Below, piece after piece: positions 44,735 through 52,659 of a DNA stretch of 64,000 nt. Every line of letters starts with the position of its first letter. The stretch's first letter is position 1. The stretch spans positions 62,001 to 126,000 of the forward strand of contig CAYRNY010000001.1 of NCBI GenBank assembly GCA_964425755.1, written 5' to 3'. This DNA comes from CAYRNY01 sp964425755 (GTDB lineage Bacteria; Chloroflexota; Anaerolineae; Aggregatilineales; Aggregatilineaceae). Made by a program: the position numbers and the translations under genes. Under the pieces are notes generated by a model that did not search any database, was not told where the DNA came from, and worked only from the letters and a program-made list of their open reading frames with translations.

Positions 44735-45946
44735 ATGACCGCTTCACCACTCACCCTGGATACCTTCGCCGCGCTCATGCGCCCGGCAGGACGCGCCGCG
44801 TTGGACCGGCTTGCCAGCGCCGACCTCAGCGACGCCAACACGCTCGCGCTGCTCACCGATCTGCGGCGCGACCTGCCGCCGGACGTGGCAGGCGCGGCGC
44901 TGACGCTGGCGCGGCTGCGCGAGCGAGCGGCGGCCAAGTTCGCGCGTGCCGATCACATGGTCTTCACACCGGACGCGCTGGAGCAGGCCAGCAGCGAGTC
45001 CGTCAGCGCGTGGCGTGCGTCGTGCTTTGGCCGGGCCGGATACACGCGCATCGCAGACCTGGGGTGCAGCATCGGCGGGGATACGCTGGCGCTGGCCGCG
45101 CTGCCCGGTACGTATGTCGTCGGGCTGGACCGCGACCCGCTGCGGCTGCGCATGGCGCGCGTGAATCTCGCGGCTTACGAGCGCGGCGCGGGCCTGGTGC
45201 AGGCCGACCTGCGCGACCCGCTGCCACTGCAAGGCGTCCCGGCGGCGTTCTTCGACCCGGCGCGGCGATCCGGCGGGCGGCGCGTGTACGCCGTGCGCGA
45301 CGTGATCCCGCCACTGGACACGCTCACCCGCTGGTCGTTCGCCGCGTGGGCGGCCAAGCTCGCGCCGGGCGTGGACCTGGACGAACTCGCGCCGTATACG
45401 GATGCGGGCGCGGGGGTCGCGTTTGTCAGCCTGGATGGAGCGCTAAAGGAAGCCGTGCTGTGGGGCGGTGAACTGGGCTTCGCGGGGCGCATGGCGGTGC
45501 GCGTCGCGCCGGGCGCTGCCCCGCTGGAACTGGCCTCACGCGGGGACCCTGCGCCGCCGCTCAGCCAACCGCGTGCTTACCTCTACGAACCCGACCCCGC
45601 CGTGATCCGCGCGGGCGTGTTCGGCGAGCTTGCCGCGCAGGTCGAGCAGCCGCTGGCCCGGCTGGACGAGCAGATCGCCTACCTGACCGGTGACGCACGC
45701 GTCGAAACGCCCTGGCTGCGGGCGTGGCCGGTGCTGGACTGGCTGCCGTTCAACCTCAAGCGGCTGCGTGCGGCGCTGCGTGCGCGCGGCGTCGGGCGGG
45801 TGACGGTCAAGAAACGCGGCAGCCCGATCGCGCCCGAAACGTTGATCCGCAAGCTGAAGCTGGGCGGCGACGGCGACGCGGCGGTCGTGGTCCTGACGCA
45901 GATCGCGGGGCAGCACAGCGCGATCATCTGCGGGGAGATGCTGTAG
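44735..45946 (+). CDS. class I SAM-dependent methyltransferase with THUMP-like C-terminal domain
   Basis: 403 residues. SAM-binding motif I is IADLGCSIGGDTLALAAL (about 106-123), motif II VVGLDRDPLRL, and FFDPARRSGGRRVY replaces the usual motif IV. The last 80 residues (VTVKKRGSPIAPETLIRKL) match the THUMP-like domain found at the end of this methyltransferase group. THUMP domains bind RNA, so a tRNA or rRNA target is likely but unproven. Confidence 0.87.
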   Translation: MTASPLTLDTFAALMRPAGRAALDRLASADLSDANTLALLTDLRRDLPPDVAGAALTLARLRERAAAKFARADHMVFTPDALEQASSESVSAWRASCFGRAGYTRIADLGCSIGGDTLALAALPGTYVVGLDRDPLRLRMARVNLAAYERGAGLVQADLRDPLPLQGVPAAFFDPARRSGGRRVYAVRDVIPPLDTLTRWSFAAWAAKLAPGVDLDELAPYTDAGAGVAFVSLDGALKEAVLWGGELGFAGRMAVRVAPGAAPLELASRGDPAPPLSQPRAYLYEPDPAVIRAGVFGELAAQVEQPLARLDEQIAYLTGDARVETPWLRAWPVLDWLPFNLKRLRAALRARGVGRVTVKKRGSPIAPETLIRKLKLGGDGDAAVVVLTQIAGQHSAIICGEML

Positions 45947-45957
45947 CCACACGCACA

Positions 45958-45990
45958 ACGCCCCGCGCCGGGCTTCCGGTACGGGGCGTT
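45958..45990. terminator. bidirectional terminator
   Basis: AACGCCCCG / CGGGGCGTT, a 9-bp stem with a 15-base loop, between the convergent methyltransferase and cysE genes. Confidence 0.65.
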
Positions 45991-46034
45991 AGGGTCTTGC
46001 GAACCGCTGCACGACGGGCGGCGTTCAGACACGT

Positions 46035-46796
46035 TCAGATCGTGTAGTCCATATCGTAGAAGTCGGCGTAGTCGTCCTCAAGCACGACGGAAGCGCCATC
46101 ATCGTCGTCGCGCCCGTCGTCGACATGCCCGTCGCCGTTGTGGTGATCGTCGTTGTGCAGGTGGATCGCGTGCTCGACCTCGTCCAGCCGGTGCAGGATG
46201 CGGTCCAGCCGTTCGGCGACCAGGTCCGGCAGGATGTCGTGCGCCAGGTCGCGCCCGGCTTCCGGCGCGGGACCTTCGCGTTTGATCGGTCTGCCGGGGA
46301 TGCCGACCACGACCATATCCGGCTCCACGTCCTTCACAACGACGGCGTTGGCTCCAATGCGTGAGTTCTTACCCACCGTAATCGCTCCCAGTACTTTTGC
46401 TCCTGCGCCGATAACGACGCCATCTTCGACCGTCGGGTGACGCTTGCCGGGCTTCAAACTTACGCCGCCCAGCGTCACACCGTGATATAACGTCACGTCC
46501 GCGCCGATCTCCGCCGTCTCGCCGATCACGACCCCCATGCCGTGATCGATGAAGAAACGCGGCCCGACCTGCGCGCCGGGATGGATCTCGATCCCGGTCA
46601 GAAAGCGGTTGACCTGCGACAGCCAGCGCGCCACCAGGCGCAGCCGGTGCGTCCAGAGCCAGTGGGCGACGCGGTGCGCCCAGATGGCATGCAGCCCCGC
46701 GTACGACGTGATCACCTCCAGCTTGTTTTTCGCTGCCGGATCACGCTGTAGCACGCAATTCACATCCTCGCGGATGGTGTTGATGATGCCTAGCAT
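46035..46796 (-). CDS. cysE: serine O-acetyltransferase with extended acidic tail
   Basis: 253 residues. Makes O-acetyl-L-serine from serine and acetyl-CoA, the first step of cysteine synthesis. The left-handed beta-helix hexapeptide region (about 70-170) includes IDHGMGVVIGETAEIG and LYHGVTLGG with the catalytic His/Asp. A His/Asp-rich linker (about 210-240) follows, then the chain ends in YDMDYTI. A C-terminal Ile is what CysE inserts into the CysK active site to form the cysteine synthase complex; plant enzymes end in the similar DYVI. GAGGAGGAA precedes ATG. cysK ends 43 bases upstream, so one operon. Confidence 0.95.
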   Translation of the reverse strand: MLGIINTIREDVNCVLQRDPAAKNKLEVITSYAGLHAIWAHRVAHWLWTHRLRLVARWLSQVNRFLTGIEIHPGAQVGPRFFIDHGMGVVIGETAEIGADVTLYHGVTLGGVSLKPGKRHPTVEDGVVIGAGAKVLGAITVGKNSRIGANAVVVKDVEPDMVVVGIPGRPIKREGPAPEAGRDLAHDILPDLVAERLDRILHRLDEVEHAIHLHNDDHHNGDGHVDDGRDDDDGASVVLEDDYADFYDMDYTI

Positions 46797-46839
46797 ACGT
46801 TCCTCCTCGCGGCGCGCGGTGCTGCCCGCCCCCCGCGAT

Positions 46840-47799
46840 TCACGACTCTACCAGGTCGGCGAACAGCGGTGTGCTCAGGTAGCGCTCGCCCCAGGACGGG
46901 ACGATCACGACGATCAGCTTGCCGGCGCTCTCCGGGCGCTGCGCGACCTGCACCGCCGCCCAGATCGCCGCGCCGGACGAAATGCCGACCAGCAATCCCT
47001 CTTCGCGGGCCGTACGCCGCGCCATCTCAAACGCGTCGTCGCCGCTCACCTGGATGATCTCGTCGTAGATCTGCGTGTTCAGCACCTCCGGCACGAACCC
47101 CGCGCCGATGCCCTGGATCGGGTGCTGGCCCTTCTCGCCACCGCTGAGCACCGGCGATTCCGCCGGCTCGACGGCGACGATGCTCAGCTCCGGCTTGCGA
47201 GCTTTCAAAAACTCGCCCGCGCCGGTGATCGTGCCACCGGTCCCGATCCCCGCCACCAGCACGTCGACCGCGCCGTCGGTGTCGCGCCAGATCTCCGGGC
47301 CGGTCGTGCGGCGGTGGATGCCCGGGTTGGCGGCGTTCTGGAACTGCTGCGGGATGAACACCTTCTCGTGCGTTTCGGCGATGCGCTGCGCTTCGTCAAT
47401 CGCGCCCTGCATGCCCTTGTCGCCGGGCGTCAGGACCACCTCCGCGCCGAACGCGCGCAGGATCATGACGCGTTCCTTGCTGACCTTGTCCGGCATGGTC
47501 ACGATCAGGCGGTAGCCACGCTGCGCGGCGACCATCGCCAGCCCGATCCCGGTGTTGCCGCTCGTCGGCTCGATGATCACGGTGTCCGCGTCGAGCCTGC
47601 CGTCGCGTTCCGCCGCCTCGATCATGCTCAGCGCGATGCGATCCTTCACGCTCTTGGCGGGGTTGGCATATTCCAGCTTGGCGACGACGGTACCCGGCCC
47701 GTCGCCAATCACGCGGTTTAGCCGCACCAGCGGCGTATTGCCGACCAGTTCGGTCACGTCGTTCGCGATGCCCGTTCGCTGCTGTTGTTCAATCGTCAT
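46840..47799 (-). CDS. cysK: cysteine synthase (O-acetylserine sulfhydrylase)
   Basis: 319 residues, PLP enzyme converting O-acetylserine and sulfide to cysteine. NPAKSVKDR contains the PLP Lys, PTSGNTGIGLAM binds the substrate and GIGTGGTITGAG the PLP phosphate. The start is ATG 47799, with GAGGA 10 bases upstream; two earlier in-frame ATGs lack a site. First gene of cysK-cysE. It is preceded by a 380-base leader with a Cys-rich reading frame and a terminator (see separate entries), so it appears to be regulated by attenuation. Confidence 0.97.
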   Translation of the reverse strand: MTIEQQQRTGIANDVTELVGNTPLVRLNRVIGDGPGTVVAKLEYANPAKSVKDRIALSMIEAAERDGRLDADTVIIEPTSGNTGIGLAMVAAQRGYRLIVTMPDKVSKERVMILRAFGAEVVLTPGDKGMQGAIDEAQRIAETHEKVFIPQQFQNAANPGIHRRTTGPEIWRDTDGAVDVLVAGIGTGGTITGAGEFLKARKPELSIVAVEPAESPVLSGGEKGQHPIQGIGAGFVPEVLNTQIYDEIIQVSGDDAFEMARRTAREEGLLVGISSGAAIWAAVQVAQRPESAGKLIVVIVPSWGERYLSTPLFADLVES

Positions 47800-47944
47800 A
47801 ACGTCCACGTCCTCGTTGTGCATAGTTGTGCATAGCTGTTGTGTATGGTTGTGGTCGGTGCTCTTGCGCGCACCGGAAAAAGCGATAGTCACGCATGTGT
47901 TGCCCGTTTGCGTGTGTTCGAGCGCTGTACGTCACAGGGCCACT

Positions 47945-47981
47945 ATAAAACAAAACCGGCCACGCTTGTGTTGCGTGGCCG
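47945..47981 (-). terminator. intrinsic terminator inside the cysK leader (attenuator)
   Basis: On the minus strand CGGCCACGC / GCGTGGCCG, a perfect 9-bp stem with loop AACACAA, then GTTTTGTTTT. It lies between promoter and gene, 146 bases before the cysK ATG, so it must be read through for expression. Confidence 0.85.
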
Positions 47982-48016
47982 ATACAGCTCGCCTTCCTAC
48001 CAGGCGGGAGACGCCA

Positions 48017-48103
48017 TCAATCGACAGCACACCACCACAAGCGGTGCGTACAACGCTCGTACAGACAGGAGCAAACGCAGATCGCCCGGGTGATGTCGTA
48101 CAT
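48017..48103 (-). CDS. Cys-rich leader peptide of the cysK-cysE operon
   Basis: 28-codon ORF, ATG at 48103, TGA at 48019-48017. The Shine-Dalgarno GGAAAGG (48118-48112) is 8 bases upstream. Cys codons fall at positions 9, 11, 13, 18 and 25 (TGC, TGC, TGT, TGT, TGT), so 18 percent of residues against the 1 percent or so usual. CVCSC (9-13) is the densest part. It lies between promoter and terminator of cysK-cysE. Expected role: ribosome stalling at Cys codons when Cys-tRNA is scarce. The peptide itself need have no function. Cysteine leader peptides are known in mycobacteria; this would be a separate occurrence. Confidence 0.75.
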   Translation of the reverse strand: MYDITRAICVCSCLYERCTHRLWWCAVD

Positions 48104-48118
48104 TCGAAGGACCTTTCC

Positions 48119-48142
48119 GTTACGCGTCGCCTTGTGCGTAAC
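48119..48142 (-). other. hairpin before the leader-peptide ribosome site
   Basis: GTTACGC / GCGTAAC, a 7-bp perfect stem in the leader RNA, ends immediately before the GGAAAGG ribosome site. It may keep that site open or serve as a pause hairpin. Confidence 0.5.
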
Positions 48143-48185
48143 CTGTATCACTGCCGATTGACGCTTGTGGCGCGTCAGTGCTCAT

Positions 48186-48214
48186 AGTATACGCGACTCA
48201 TTCGCATTTGCCAA
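48186..48214 (-). promoter_or_regulatory. promoter of the cysK-cysE leader transcript
   Basis: Minus strand TTGGCA (48214-48209), a 17-base spacer and TATACT (48191-48186). Expected start near 48179, giving a leader of about 380 bases before cysK. Confidence 0.75.
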
Positions 48215-48240
48215 CCCCTCTTTCGCGTGGATGGCGCGGC

Positions 48241-48540
48241 TCAGGGCGCGCGGTCCAGGCTCAGGCGGCTGATGAAGTCGTTGATCGATATCGTCGGCAG
48301 CGTCAGCGGTTTGAGGTTACCCCTGGCGATCAGCTCCATGCTGACGCGCGCGATCGATTCGTTATCCGGCGCTTCGATCACGTGCACGAAGTCGTATTCG
48401 CCCAGCGTGGCGTACTGTTCGAGCACCTTCACGCCGAAGTTTTCGATCTCCATGCTGATGTTGCGCAGGCAAGGCGGGTCGTCCATCACGCGGGATACGC
48501 CGTGCTCGGTGAGTTTGCTCATCAGGATGTAAACGGGCAT
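48241..48540 (-). CDS. GYD domain protein
   Basis: About 99 residues from ATG 48540 with AGGAG upstream; the longer ORF has no site. MPVYILMSKLTEHGV at the start, EIENFGVKVLEQYATLGEYDFVHVIEAPDN in the middle and LPTISINDFI at the end are the GYD signature. This is a ferredoxin-like alpha/beta barrel of unknown function found widely in bacteria and archaea. It ends 100 bases upstream of proS on the same strand order. Confidence 0.88.
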   Translation of the reverse strand: MPVYILMSKLTEHGVSRVMDDPPCLRNISMEIENFGVKVLEQYATLGEYDFVHVIEAPDNESIARVSMELIARGNLKPLTLPTISINDFISRLSLDRAP

Positions 48541-48640
48541 CGGTTGGGTTTGCTCCTGCAAAACATGGCAATAGTCGAAGTATTCAGAATTCCAGCTAGC
48601 AGGCGGCGCGCGCTTGTATCCCCGCCGCCCCTGCATGCGC

Positions 48641-50092
48641 CTAATACGCTTTGGCGAAGTACGCCATCTCCTCGGCGTCCGCGCCGCAGATGATGCACTT
48701 GCCGTGCTCGCCGGGATGCGGCTGTGCCAGCGGGAAATTGCGGCTCACAGCGGAAGCGTCGTCCTTGACCTTCTCCTCGCACTGCGCGCCGCCGCAGAAC
48801 CACGCCAGCGCCCACTCGCCGCCCCGCACCACGTCGATGAAGTCGGCGTAGCCGGTGGTGACTTCGTGCAGCCGCCCGTCGCGGAACTCGGTCGCTTGCT
48901 GGAGCAAGCTCGCCTGGATCGTGTCGAGCACCTCGCGCACCGTCGCGACGATGCCATCCTGCGGCACGAACGACTTGCCCGCCTTGCCGGGGACATCGCG
49001 CCGCGCCAGCGCCACGCTGCCCTTTTCCACGTCCTTCGGGCCGATCTCCATGCGCAGCGGGACCCCGCGCATCTCCCAGTCGTTGAACTTGAACCCCGGC
49101 GAGAGGTTCTCGCGGTCGTCCACGTGCACGCGGATACCGGCGTCCTTCAACTGCGGCGCGATGCGCTGCACCGTCTCCATGACCAGGCCCTGCTGCGCCG
49201 CGTCGCGGAAGATCGGCACCACCACCACCTGGATCGGGGCCATCTTCGGCGGCAGCCGCAGCCCCTGGTCGTCGCCGTGCGTCATGATGATCGCGCCGAC
49301 CATGCGCGTGCTGACGCCCCAGGACGTGGTCCAGGCGTATTGCAACTCGTTGTTTTCGTCGGTGTACTGGATGTCAAACGCCTTGGCGAAGTTCTGCCCC
49401 AGGTCGTGGCTCGTCCCGGCCTGTAACGCGCGCCCGTCGCGCATCATCGCCTCGATGCTGTAGCTGTTCACCGCGCCCGCGAAACGCTCCTGCTTGCTCT
49501 TGCGCCCCGGAATGACCGGGATCGCGGCGTCGTTCACGGCGAAATCGGTGTACACGTCCAGCATGCGCATCGTCTCTTCAAGGGCGTCCGCGTGCGTGGC
49601 GTGCGCGGTGTGGCCTTCCTGCCACAGAAACTCCATCGTGCGCAGGAACAGGCGCGTGCGCAGTTCCCAGCGCACCACGTTCGCCCACTGGTTGATCAAC
49701 AGCGGCAGGTCGCGGTGCGACTGGATCCACTTCTGGAACGCCCACCCGATGATCGTCTCCGAGGTGGGCCGCACGACCAGCGGCTCCTCAAGCTCTTTGC
49801 CGCCGCCGATCGTCACGACGGCGAGTTCGGGCGAAAAGCCCTCGACGTGTTCGGCCTCGCGCTTGAGGAAGCTCTCCGGGATAAACAGCGGGAAATACGC
49901 GTTCTGGTGCCCGGTTTCCTTGAAGCGCCGGTCAAGCCCCCCTTTGACCGCTTCCCACAGTTCGTAGCCGTAGGGTTTGATGATCATGCAGCCGCGCACG
50001 GGGGAATAGTCCGCGAGATCGGCCTTCTGCACGACATCGGTATACCAGCGCGAAAAGTCTTCGGTTTGCGGTGTGACGCCCTGCTCAGACAC
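48641..50092 (-). CDS. proS: prolyl-tRNA synthetase (archaeal/eukaryotic type)
   Basis: 483 residues; charges tRNA-Pro. The class II core motifs are present: YFPLFIPESFL, RPTSETII (motif 2 region), RLFLRTMEFLWQEGHTAHAT and GTSHDLGQNFAKAF. It is the shorter archaeal/eukaryotic form, with the extra C-terminal domain ending in KAY and CxxC-type pairs (CGGAQCEEK, CIICG) that can bind zinc, and without the editing insertion of the E. coli type. GTG start, with AAGGAG 9 bases upstream. Confidence 0.96.
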   Translation of the reverse strand: MSEQGVTPQTEDFSRWYTDVVQKADLADYSPVRGCMIIKPYGYELWEAVKGGLDRRFKETGHQNAYFPLFIPESFLKREAEHVEGFSPELAVVTIGGGKELEEPLVVRPTSETIIGWAFQKWIQSHRDLPLLINQWANVVRWELRTRLFLRTMEFLWQEGHTAHATHADALEETMRMLDVYTDFAVNDAAIPVIPGRKSKQERFAGAVNSYSIEAMMRDGRALQAGTSHDLGQNFAKAFDIQYTDENNELQYAWTTSWGVSTRMVGAIIMTHGDDQGLRLPPKMAPIQVVVVPIFRDAAQQGLVMETVQRIAPQLKDAGIRVHVDDRENLSPGFKFNDWEMRGVPLRMEIGPKDVEKGSVALARRDVPGKAGKSFVPQDGIVATVREVLDTIQASLLQQATEFRDGRLHEVTTGYADFIDVVRGGEWALAWFCGGAQCEEKVKDDASAVSRNFPLAQPHPGEHGKCIICGADAEEMAYFAKAY

Positions 50093-50241
50093 GGTGTCTT
50101 GCTCCTTCGTTAGTCGCTCGTCATCAGTGGTCGGTATTCAGCCGTCTGCCGCGCACGATTGTACCGCATTTGGCGCAAACGTCAGGGGGGAAGTGGCCCA
50201 ACATAGCGCCGTTCGGCCTGCCGTAATGACAATCGAGGGCG

Positions 50242-51186
50242 CTAATCCGCCGCGGGCAGACGCCCCAACAAGCGTAACAACGCGTCCGGGCGGTCGGTGA
50301 TGATGCCGTCCACGCCCAGATCGACCAGGCGCTGCATCTCATCCGGCGTGTTGACGGTCCACACATAAAGCCGCACGCCTGCGCTGTGGGCCAGGCTGAC
50401 GACGCGCGACGTCACAAGCGGCACGCCGTAATAGGTCTGCGCGACGTGAAACACAGATACCGGCAGCCTGTCCGGGGTGAGCAGATCGTTCAGCGCCGCC
50501 AGCAAGAGCGCGCGTAGTTCGCTCGCCGTGCCTGCAGTGTACGCATCCGGGCACACACGGCGGAAGTCGGCCAGCGTCCTGCCATGCGACGCACCGACCA
50601 CCACCCGGTCGAGCATCGCGCGGCGGCGCAGCAGATCGCACAACGGACGCGCGATCGAAGGCGCGACCTGCTTGATTTCAATGCTCAGCACCATCTGCGG
50701 GAACGCCGTCAGCACGTCTTCCAGCGTGGGGATCGTGACGTCCTGATCGCGATAGGGATAGTCCATCGCCGCGCCGCCGTCATCGGCAACAGGCACCCAA
50801 TGGTACGCGGCATCAAGCCGCTGGAGTTCGGCGAAGGTGTAGTCGCGCACGTCGCCTGTGCCGTTCGTGGTGCGATCGACGGTCTCATCATGGATCACGA
50901 CAAGCACGTTATCCGCGGTGCTGCGCACGTCCATCTCCAGCACGTCAACGCCCAGCCGTGCCGCGTGCTGGAACGCCAGCAACGTATTTTCGGGGCGCAG
51001 GTAACCCCCGCCCCGGTGCGCGATCACCAACACGCGATCATCAGGGGTGTGATAGGGATGTTGCGGGTTGAGACTCTGGGCCGACGCCACCCCGGCCAGC
51101 ACCGCGATCAGCGCCACAGCGAACACGCATTGTGCCACCGTGCCCTTACCCGCTTGCGAGAACAAACGTCGTGTTGCCTGTCGCAC
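50242..51186 (-). CDS. glycerophosphodiester phosphodiesterase
   Basis: 314 residues. An N-terminal signal or anchor helix (about 17-37) is followed by the GDPD TIM barrel: VIAHRGGGYLRPENTLLAF (His and Glu-Asn), VLEMDVRSTADNVLVVIHDETVDRTTNG (metal ligands and catalytic His) and a VSLAHSAGVRLYVWTVN end. It hydrolyses deacylated phospholipids to glycerol-3-phosphate outside the membrane. GTG start only 3 bases after the stop of the upstream sugar transferase, so translationally coupled. Confidence 0.92.
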   Translation of the reverse strand: MRQATRRLFSQAGKGTVAQCVFAVALIAVLAGVASAQSLNPQHPYHTPDDRVLVIAHRGGGYLRPENTLLAFQHAARLGVDVLEMDVRSTADNVLVVIHDETVDRTTNGTGDVRDYTFAELQRLDAAYHWVPVADDGGAAMDYPYRDQDVTIPTLEDVLTAFPQMVLSIEIKQVAPSIARPLCDLLRRRAMLDRVVVGASHGRTLADFRRVCPDAYTAGTASELRALLLAALNDLLTPDRLPVSVFHVAQTYYGVPLVTSRVVSLAHSAGVRLYVWTVNTPDEMQRLVDLGVDGIITDRPDALLRLLGRLPAAD

Positions 51187-51189
51187 TGT

Positions 51190-52659
51190 TCAATACGCGT
51201 TCTTATTGCGCGCAAACAGCGTCTGGATGATCGTGCGCAGGATGATCTTGATATCCAGCCACAGCGACCAGTTCTCGACGTACCAAAGATCGTACTTGGT
51301 ACGCTCCAGGATCGAGGTATCGCCGCGCAGCCCGTTGACCTGTGCCCACCCGGTCATGCCGGCCTTCTCGCGGTGGCGTTCCATGTAACGCGGGATGTAT
51401 TCGCGGAATTTCTGCACGTAGTACGGCTGCTCCGGGCGCGGCCCGACCAGGCTCATCTGGCCCCAGAAGACGTTGATCAACTGCGGGATCTCGTCCCAGT
51501 TGGTCCGGCGCATTAGCGCGCCGACGCGCGTCACGCGCGGGTCGCCCTCGACCGTCCAGCCGGGCCCCTCGGCTTCGGCATCCTGGCGCATCGAGCGGAA
51601 CTTGATCATCGGGAAGGGCCGCCCGTCCAGGCCCATTCGCTGCTGGCAGAAGAACACCGGTCCCGGCGACTCGAGCTTGATCAGGATCGCCGTGAGCGTC
51701 ATCAGCGGGCTGAGGAAGATCAAACCGAGCAGCGCGCCGATCATGTCCATGCCGCGCTTGAGGCTCAGCTTCCAGCCGCGCAGCGCCACATCGCGCACGC
51801 TGAGCATGGGCATGCCGTTCAGGTCATCGACCGTCAGGCCGCCCGCCATGTACGCGAAGATGTCTGGGTAGACCTTGATGCTGACCTTCCCGCGCTGGCA
51901 CTTGCTGATCAACTGCACCAACTCGCGGTGGCTGGCATCCGGCAGCGCGATGATCACCTCGTCCACGCCGTAATCGTCGATGATCTCCGTGAGCTGCCCC
52001 GTCGTGCCGATGATCGGCACGTCGCCCATCGCCTGGCCGGGCCGCCCGTTGACCGCGCCGATGATGTTGTAACCCAGGTGCGGCGACCAGCGGATCTTCT
52101 CGGCGATCGTGCGCGCCACCTCGCCCGTGCCGATGATCAGCACGTTGTCACGCGCAAAGCCGATATCGCGCAGCCGTACCGTGATCTGGCGATGCAGCTC
52201 GCGCCCCAGCACGGCCAGCACGATCCCCAGCAGCCACGCATAGACCACCACCCCGCGCGGGTAGTCCAGCTCCAGCGCCGAGTTCTTGAACGCCAGTGTC
52301 GAGAGCGCGACCGACATCAGCGTGCCGATCGAGACGTTCTGCGCGATCGCGTAAGCTTCATCAAAGCGGCTCACCGCGCGGCGCTGGTGGTACATGCGCG
52401 CGAAATAAAACACCAGCACGATCGCCAGCACGTGCACCATCATCATCGGCACGTAGTTTGACAGCGGCGGCGGGTTGACCGGGATGGCAGGCAGCGGCAG
52501 CCGCGCGCGCATCATGTAACCCAGCATGAACGCGAGCGTGAGCATCACGATGTCGCTGATCAGCAGGGCAGACTGCAAAAAGCCCCGGATGCGCCGGTCC
52601 AGCGCCGGGTTTACGCGGATGGTGCGGGGTTCGGCTGCCGTCCGAGCAGGTCCGGCCAC
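51190..52659 (-). CDS. polyprenyl glycosylphosphotransferase (WcaJ/PssY-like)
   Basis: About 489 residues. Four or five N-terminal helices (about 10-125), a Rossmann-like domain (VLIIGTGEVARTIAEKI, about 160-175), then the bacterial sugar transferase domain (SLKRGMDMIGALLGLIFLSPLM, KFRSMRQDAEAEGPGW, GQMSLVGPRPEQPYYV, TGWAQVNGLRGDTSI). It starts exopolysaccharide synthesis by moving a sugar-1-phosphate to undecaprenyl phosphate. The start is uncertain: GTG 52659, overlapping the upstream gene, is the best in-frame codon; ATG 52563 would cut the first helix. Confidence 0.9.
   Translation of the reverse strand: MAGPARTAAEPRTIRVNPALDRRIRGFLQSALLISDIVMLTLAFMLGYMMRARLPLPAIPVNPPPLSNYVPMMMVHVLAIVLVFYFARMYHQRRAVSRFDEAYAIAQNVSIGTLMSVALSTLAFKNSALELDYPRGVVVYAWLLGIVLAVLGRELHRQITVRLRDIGFARDNVLIIGTGEVARTIAEKIRWSPHLGYNIIGAVNGRPGQAMGDVPIIGTTGQLTEIIDDYGVDEVIIALPDASHRELVQLISKCQRGKVSIKVYPDIFAYMAGGLTVDDLNGMPMLSVRDVALRGWKLSLKRGMDMIGALLGLIFLSPLMTLTAILIKLESPGPVFFCQQRMGLDGRPFPMIKFRSMRQDAEAEGPGWTVEGDPRVTRVGALMRRTNWDEIPQLINVFWGQMSLVGPRPEQPYYVQKFREYIPRYMERHREKAGMTGWAQVNGLRGDTSILERTKYDLWYVENWSLWLDIKIILRTIIQTLFARNKNAY

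Noticed and set aside
47839..48093. 84-codon plus-strand frame across the cysK leader
   Set aside because: Lies antisense to the promoter-leader-terminator structure and has no ribosome site.
47892..48190. T-box riboswitch in the cysK leader
   Set aside because: No conserved T-box sequence (AGGGUGGNACCGCG type) is present; the Cys-codon ORF explains the leader better.
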